Source of the DNA: Theocolax elegans
Taxonomy: Eukaryota > Arthropoda > Insecta > Hymenoptera > Cerocephalidae
DNA length: 64,000 bases
Assembly: GCA_026168455.1 (NCBI GenBank)
Contig: CM047426.1
Location: 47,687,589-47,751,588, forward strand
Direction: 5' to 3'
Shown here: positions 57,176-64,000 of the stretch, one piece after another
Position numbering within the stretch: position 1 is the stretch's first letter
Layout: each line of letters starts with the position of its first letter
Program-made: the position numbers and the translations under genes
The notes under the pieces: model-generated
Databases searched by the model: none
Told to the model about the DNA's origin: nothing
What the model saw: only the letters and a program-made list of their open reading frames with translations

Positions 57176-57451
57176 CCCGTTGAAAAAGTTCCTATTGATT
57201 CAGTATTGATTCTGTGATGAAATCATTATGAAATTAATAAATAATAGCTACTGATATGATCAAAATTAATACTGACTCAGTAGTAAGTTCTCACCAAAAC
57301 GCAAAACTGATTCTTACTGAATTATTACAAAATCAGTAATGAATCAATGTTGTATATTATGGAATCAGTACTGTATCAGTTTTGAAATTATTTAATTGAA
57401 AAAGGGCAATGTTCCCTTAAAAATTCAGTATTCATTAATTCAGAATCAGTG
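57176..57451. repeat. Spacer rich in ATTCAGTA motifs
   Basis: 276 bp between the two copies, present only once. ATTCAGTA, AATCAGTA and TACTGA(A/T)T occur more than ten times in both orientations. It may be a MITE, or the end of the duplicated unit that the second copy has lost. Confidence 0.7.
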
Positions 57452-59496
57452 TCTTATATATCAAAATGTATTTATACTGAGTACAAAATTTAAAAAATGA
57501 ATAAGTATATATTTATAAATACAAATAAAAAAATTTATTTGAATTACGAGAACTTTAAATAATACATATATTCCACAAATTATGTAATTATTTTGATTGA
57601 TTCAGATGTTGAATGTGAGAAGTGGTAATTTATTCTATATAAGATATAAATTGACTATTGTATTTTTCATACATATGCTTTAGTGTAATTTAAACATTTT
57701 ACATAAAAAATGCTAATGTGGATAATATGCTATAAACTATAATTATAACTATAAACATACTATGAATATTTCTAAAATGGTAATAATATAAAATATAATT
57801 AGAATCATACATAATTTTCTTATGCATCATATAACAGCAGTTTACGTAACGGAAAAATTATAGAAACTTTATCTTTATTTAATTAAGATTATTATATATT
57901 TTTTACTTATAATAAAAATGAGTGATATGTGTAAAATATATAGGTATTTGGATACATACATACTTTTTAATAGTATAAAAATAATATATTACAATCGTAA
58001 ATACACATGTTATAAAGTCCACATGTATATATTCAAATGCATGAATTTAAATATAATTATAAATAAACTAATAAATAGTGTACGTCTATACTATAATCTT
58101 ATTTTGCTTTATTTCATAAAAAATTACTATTATGTACCTAATAAAATTTGTTATGATACATATTACAATTAATTATTAACTTGCTTTATGCAAATAGTTA
58201 CTTTATATATTTGGAACGGTATATATTTCATATGGAATGTTTAGAATGATTCTTAATTTCTTTTTACTACTGATATTATTTTAGATCCGGATTCCATTGA
58301 TCCGTAGAGGGAGAAAGTTAAGATAAGTTAAGCTTGTGTAAAGAGAAATGGAGGAAAGGAGTAAGAAACAGATAGTCTAACCGATAACAAGAAACATCGT
58401 AAGAAAAGAGAAGAATAAAGAGTTTCGGTGTAGATATTTAACAGAAAAGCATTGCATAATTACTGTAATTTGTTTTTATTTAAAATTTGTAATATACTTT
58501 TGTAAACTAAGCAAACATAAAAATAGAAAATATAAACATCTCTATCGATATATGATACGAACGTGAGTTTGAAAAAGCAAGAAAATCGTACTAGCAATAT
58601 ATATATTTATAGAGTCAGTGAGCCAAAATTGTAAGATGCGATACTATAAATAATAAATAGTAATTCATTGATTTGTTAGATAAAGTTGATAATAATTTCT
58701 GTATACCTATAACAATAATAATAATAAATTAAAAAAAGTAATTATTGTCGCCGCAAAGAAAAATATCGTACGTTATAAAAATATTAAGCAGATCCAAAAC
58801 ATTATTAAAACATATATATATTTAATATTACAAATAATTTTATAAATAATACATTTTTAACTTTGTTTATCTATACTGAATGGTATACAGATTATGGAGC
58901 AACTGATGTACCGAACAAAATGTTAAATTGTAAAGCTCTTGTCATATCAAAAGCTGCCAAGTTTGTTCCAATTTTGTAAGAAGATAATGATTAATTAATT
59001 AGTCTACTTTCTCCAAATATATTATCCCATTGACAAGAAGACCTAAGTTGTTTAGTTGCGAGAGCAAACCTTGTTTTTGTGTATTATATATACATATATA
59101 AATAGTCACGCACACACACATACTCACACAGACTCTAGTGTCCATATGTCCATAAATCCGTGTGTGCGTGTGTGTGAGCACTTATAATTAACTCTCGTTT
59201 AAATTGTTTTTATGATATATATTGTGTGATGACATTTAAATACTGCGATTAAAAAAAGTAATTTTGATGTAAGAATAAATCATTACAAACTATTCGTTAT
59301 CTACACGCACATACAAACACACACACACACACACACACACATACAGATATATATATAACATAATTAACAGCACGTATTAACATTACAGTATTAATAATTT
59401 AATTAGTTGTTAAGTTGTGATCAACTTCAATACCAATTAATATTAGGCAATTATATCGTATATATGTAAAATATAGCGTATATATTGTTATTGCTT
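57452..59496. repeat. Tandem duplication 2, second copy
   Basis: Second copy of 55130-57175. The shared start is TCTTATATATCAAAATG and the shared end is TATTGTTATTGCTT. It includes the same CA microsatellite (59317-59341). Confidence 0.95.
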
Positions 59497-60880
59497 TGGA
59501 GATTTGTGGTATGATTGAGTGAACAAGCTCGGCAATTTGACTCTACGCGATGTGGGTGTGACCTGCTTTCTGAGAGTTTCACTTTTCTATTGCTGCTTCT
59601 TGGGTCGCGCACGCGCACCTTTGTATATTTTACGATAGAAACAGTAAAGGAGGATACTACCTATAGAAACATTATTAGTTCGCGAGCTCGGTGCACTCTC
59701 AATATTACGTCATCTACATTGTTATGCAGTTCATAATGAGTATAACCGTATATGCGAAATGAGAAGAGAAATAGAATACGATTTAATTTCGTTTACATTT
59801 CTAATTTTTTCAACTAATAATTTTTATTGACATTATATATACACAATGTAAAATCCAAATAGAAAATTTATTTTATTTACGAATATAATATATAAAACTA
59901 TATGTATCTAAATATGTATGTGTGTGTGTGTGTGTGTCAGTGTGAGTTGTATGCACGCGCGCGCTTTTACAAAAGCAAGTGACAATTGTATAGTAAAATT
60001 GTATGAATCCATAAATTTTTACAGATAAGCTAAAGTTCCTATTAATAAACGTTTTTTATAGTTTCATTTTGCTTTTAATTGATTTTATTAATAAAAAACG
60101 CAGCTCCTTACGTGTACTAACGTAAAATGATCGTTCAACAATTTATAATGCAAACCCAAAGTGTTTAGCATGCCTCTCTTTTATGAAACGAATTTATATA
60201 CTTAAACATATATTAACCTATTGTAAAAATTGTGCATTTTTAAGATAAGTAGGATAAATAGAATAACAACAAGTGTACAGCAATCTATAAAAGTGTTTAT
60301 AATAGCGTATTTCGGTTTTTGTTAGTGATTATCAAAATAAATCAAATATCTATCAGGTCACAATGAAAATTACGTTTTGTCAATTTGATATTTATTGTTA
60401 TACTTATGTTGTTATAGTCGCATTTTGAAAGTGTTCTTGCGCCTTAACAAGAAAATTTTCTTGCAATATTCAAATGTGCTCGTGATTATAAATATAGCAA
60501 AGAAAATTGAGAGTGTTACGGTATATTAAATTTGAAAATAATTATAAAGCAGTTGACTCGTACTAATATTTAATGATCTTATATCATACCCTTACTGATA
60601 AAAATCAGCTCATAAATCATCTGACAAATTGTCTGATAAATTACCCGACAAGTCCGTAAATGTAAATTTAAATTAATAATTTACTCCAAATGAAAAGATC
60701 ATAAAGTTAATGATAATATAAAAAAATATTCAAACCGATACATAAAGAATGATCTATTTTCCAAACTCAGTTTTTTTTATTAAATGTTCATAATTTAAAT
60801 TCAATATACGAACTATGTAAGCATATAATCCGTACATTTGTGTAAATAATTTTGTTCCTAAGACAAGTATAATAATCATG
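59497..60880. other. AT-rich sequence, nothing assigned
   Basis: No recognisable gene. 59497-59740 is GC-richer than the rest with a 73-codon open frame that matches nothing I know. A GT microsatellite lies at 59917-59939. Confidence 0.45.
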
Positions 60881-60945
60881 TTAGTATAGAGTGGTGAAAT
60901 CATTTCCAGAGGTTCCGGGTTTGATTTCTGATCTCTGACGATTAA
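60881..60945 (+). mobile_element. Possible old tRNA-derived SINE head
   Basis: TTAGTATAGAGTGG resembles a pol III A box and GGGTTTGATTTCTG, 22 bp further on, resembles a B box. Both are imperfect and the spacing is tRNA-like. No clear tail or target duplication was found. Confidence 0.35.
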
Positions 60946-62900
60946 TATAAGCATTACAGGAGAATGATGAAGATATCGTATGCTGCCTTTCTCACTGATC
61001 AGTTTAAATTGATATTTTATAGTTTAAATAAGTTAAAAAATGTGAAATTTAAATTAAATCGTCATTAATGTAATCGAATCATGCCCGAAAAAAAATGTTT
61101 AAGAAAATATTAAAAGTTTCATTTAAATACTTTAATAGAAATATACCACGTAAAAAAATTTAACTTTATATGAATTTTATATAAATTTTAACTTTGACTA
61201 AAAATTTTAATGAAGCTGTTCAACGAGACTGAGCCGAACTTATCTTAAAGGTTATATAAAATTTAGCTAGAATGAATCCTATTGAAAATCGATAGCAGAT
61301 TTCAGGCCGGATTTCAGGCATGACCACCGAAATTCAGGTCAGATTAGCACGTACTGCGGCAGATTTTCTTTTCTGAAAGAAGAATTTGTAAATAAAACAT
61401 TTTAAAATGTCACAGGGGTACCACTACTAATTTTAAGAAAATATAATGTCTGCGAAATAGCACCTTCTTCAACTAGACTGCGAGATAGCACCTTTTTTCT
61501 CTCAACCGTCGATATTTATTACTTAAAAAATTATATGCATACATATATATATATGTAATTATTTTATAATAATTGAAAATTAATTCTTAATTGTATTTTT
61601 TAGTAATTATAATAATTAAGGGAACAAGCCAGGGTTAAAATTGAAAAAAAGATATTCAATTTTAACAATCAATAATTTTTTATAACAACTGAAAACATAT
61701 CTTAATTTTCTAAATTATAATATAATTATAATATAATATAAACTATTATAATTTAAATTATAATATAATATAAACTATAATTAAAATTATAGTATTATTA
61801 ACTTTTATTTAAATTTGTTTACCAATTTATATGTAACAAAACTATATGAGACTCCGTACTTTGATTTTTTTCCATAGTGGACTTACCACAGGATATCTCA
61901 GGAACCACTTAATCGATCTTAATCATGTAAGTGATAAAGTCTTCTAAAGGTATATATACCCCACTCAATAGTATTGTTCTTGGTCTATTTCGATATAAAT
62001 TCAATATTCAATGTCTAAAGTAGAATTAATAAAATATTACTTATGTCGACTGTAGTATAACTAAATTAATTAATATTTTTATCGGTCTTACAGTCAATTA
62101 TATGGGCAATCAGATTCTAAAGATTCTAAAGTAGAATGCCAGTCCTTACTGACGAGACCAACTGGCAACTGTGGTCGAAACATTCATTACATTTATAATT
62201 TTGTCATTCATTTTCTTTATCTTTGTATTTAAAGCTACCTTAATAATATTTTTTATTTCCACATTTATATTTTCAATTTAACTTACTTAATCTCCAGAAT
62301 TAAATTATTTATACTCATTTAGTTTGACGTAGAGGCTACGAATTGTAGCACATCATTGACTGATGATTAAGAATATTTATATATTCTGGTTCGTGCAGTC
62401 CGTTAAATTTAATATAACATTAATTTTTAATTATTAATGGATAATTAAAATTTTTATCATCACTGGGCCGGATTAGCCGGCGAATTTCTTTTTAAAGGCC
62501 GTGTCGCGTCCCGACAAAATTTATATTATTATTTTTCGTAACAAATACTGTGTAGTATAGAATAAAATTACGGCGTCGAAGACGAACGAAAATAAGGTTG
62601 ATAGAGAATAATTCTAAGTAAATGCAGTAATAAAAAACCTAATTTATAGAGCTAAGCGACAGATTAATTTACGAATATTTAAAATGAAAATGAAACCGAT
62701 ACGTAGAGTTTAAAATATTATTCAAAGTTTCTGTATATTGCACTATATCATTATTGCTAGGAGAAGAGCCAATGATGGGAGAGATTGACTAGAAACGCGA
62801 GCATTAAAAGGAAGTAATAATTTAAGTAGCCAAGTGAAAGAAGCCGCTTTTCGGGTAATGTCGCAGTGATGAAAGGTAGTAAATTCTCCGTCCCTAATAC
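60946..62900. other. AT-rich sequence, nothing assigned
   Basis: No coding or RNA gene recognised. 61680-61800 is a TATAATTATAA-type low-complexity run. The rest has ordinary intergenic composition. Confidence 0.5.
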
Positions 62901-63073
62901 AAAAACTCACGTGAGAACTCACGTGAAAAATAAGAAATCAATTTAATAGTATAGGGGGTCACTTTTTTAGTGATAACATCCTCCAAATAAGCTCAAAAAT
63001 GAAGGTTTTAAAGCAATTCAGACATATTTATAATTTTTTTTAATTTCTCACATGAGATCTCACGTGAGATTTT
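62901..63073. mobile_element. Inverted-repeat element with CACGTG ends
   Basis: The left end has AAAAACTCACGTGAGAACTC followed by ACGTGAAA. The right end has TTTCTCACATGAGATCTCAC followed by GTGAGATTTT. Each end holds two CTCACGTGAG-type palindromes. About 173 bp, no coding content. Confidence 0.7.
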
Positions 63074-63247
63074 GCAGTAGGAGTATTAACTAAGAAGCGA
63101 TACAGAAAATGTATTGGATTCGATCATTTTTTATCACGCACATCTAACAGTCCAATCGGGTACAAGCACAGAAAAATCGAGAACTAATTACGCAATTTCC
63201 ATCTAAAGTAAAGCGTAAGACAAGGACAGATGCATAGACTTTTAGGG

Positions 63248-63290
63248 TATATAAAGAGAACCCAGAACGGACACAGCCACTCTTAGTTCA
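63248..63290 (+). promoter_or_regulatory. Candidate core promoter, perhaps of an LTR
   Basis: TATATAAAG at 63248-63256 is followed about 30 bp later by CTTAGTTCAAAG, a fair arthropod initiator. The region is GC-richer than its surroundings. Further downstream GCAGAACA (63532-63539) and TGGCGTCGCGGTTCATC (63544-63560) could be an LTR end and a primer-binding site, which would make this the promoter of a plus-strand LTR. The LTR start is not visible. Confidence 0.3.
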
Positions 63291-63657
63291 AAGTCGAGAG
63301 AGATCTCGTATGCAGGAATCGAGACGCATCTACGAGCCTTAGTCAAGTAACTACGACTTCGACATCTGATAATCATCGAGCTCCGAAGCATACGCATCTA
63401 ACGGCGACGCCCGCAGGTCTAGTGGGACACCACCAAGCTACTTGAAGCCGCTACCTACATTTGGGGCAGACCTTCGTTCCTTACCACATATAAAATGAAA
63501 TTTTATAATGTAAGAAAATGATATATAGCCGCAGAACATCTTGCTGGCGTCGCGGTTCATCTTGCGACAGGCGTCTAAGGTAAGATCTCCAGTTCCTTAC
63601 TGAGGAGTCCAAGCTGAAGATCGAGGACGAAACGCCTTTAATTGTTTTTAATAAAGG

Positions 63658-63704
63658 CCGTGCTCTGGGAAATTCCACCAACCATAGTGGACAAAGAGTA
63701 CAAT
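63658..63704. mobile_element. Single-arm MITE fragment
   Basis: TTCCACCAACCATAGTGGAC, within CTCTGGG...AAAGAGTA, matches one arm of the palindromic element at 29988-30181. The other arm is absent. Confidence 0.65.
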
Positions 63705-63842
63705 GGGCCTACTTTATTCTAAAAGTAAATTATTTAGTTCGCAGTGTGACCGATAATACTTACATATAGACATTTACGAACGATAGATTCAGTTATTTTT
63801 CAAAATGAAATTTTGTTGAAAAGCTATTGTTTCAAAGAATAA

Positions 63843-64000
63843 CCTTTTTTCTTTTTATACTCCCAAATGAGTGCTAATCAGCGACGGAGGTTATACGACG
63901 TCTTTGTTAAGAAAGCACTTGTTGAAAATACAATCCCCAGTGGTGCTTGTATCAATCGGCCGAGGTCGGGAATCGAACCTGGGACCTCCAGATTACGAGC
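63843..64000 (-). mobile_element. tRNA-derived SINE, cut by window end
   Basis: Same family as 11981-12177. On the minus strand it has the B box context CCAGGTTCGATTCCCGAC and the body shared with the first copy (GTGCTAATCAGCGA..., AGAAAGCACTTGT...). The T-rich edge at 63846-63857 is the A tail. The head runs out of the window. Confidence 0.85.

Noticed and set aside
59515..59736. Host exon candidate
   Set aside because: 73 codons, no splice context or similarity that I recognise. Left as unassigned.

Overview
This window reads as a gene-poor, transposon-dense stretch of an insect nuclear genome. The background is AT-rich, and the coding remnants are typical of arthropod mobile elements: jockey-type and R1-type non-LTR retrotransposons, a rosa-like mariner, piggyBac, Helitron, Ty3/gypsy, BEL/Pao, a tRNA-derived SINE and many small inverted-repeat elements. 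The mixture recalls hymenopteran (ant-like) genomes, but that is an inference from style; no host gene is present to confirm it. I found no convincing host protein-coding gene, rRNA or functional tRNA gene.

Layout. 1-5950: a giant palindrome (about 1397-5950) with a partial direct copy of its right arm at 1-1347, built from palindromic MITEs, a fourfold inverted subrepeat at the centre and a 1-kb LTR-like block carried by only one arm. 5951-8090: small inverted-repeat elements, a 29-bp tandem repeat, a minisatellite, two GC-rich hairpins and a TC microsatellite. 8091-21480: a nest of non-LTR retrotransposons. The best copy (15001-20050) is nearly full length but frameshifted; it is flanked on both sides by TC repeats. 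A 1.3-kb TTAA-flanked piggyBac-type element (11628-12928) carrying a SINE sits inside. 21480-24860: a minus-strand non-LTR end interrupted by a mariner with long terminal repeats (21990-24388). 24884-25985: a minus-strand LTR. 27118-30898: a decayed Helitron broken by two inverted-repeat elements.

30895-46900 is best read as one old minus-strand Ty3/gypsy element (integrase end at the left, gag in the middle, primer-binding site and LTR at 46466-46900) that received, in turn, a piggyBac (31672-34827), a short unknown insert in gag, a 1.1-kb element with 134-bp inverted termini (37699-38776) and a young BEL/Pao element (39374-46263) whose two 346-bp LTRs look identical. The BEL/Pao gag and pol are separated by a single in-frame UGA followed by CUA, and its integrase core has lost the part that normally holds the first catalytic aspartate.

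46917-64000: a 1.65-kb foldback element with arms of about 740 bp, a broken transposase-like gene, and two tandem duplications of 2.36 kb (49435-54158) and about 2.0-2.3 kb (55130-59496), then AT-rich sequence with a CACGTG inverted-repeat element, a possible LTR promoter and a second SINE copy cut by the window end. The genes do not form a host pathway. They act as layered parasites: autonomous elements, now mostly dead, and many short inverted-repeat derivatives that presumably relied on enzymes supplied in trans.
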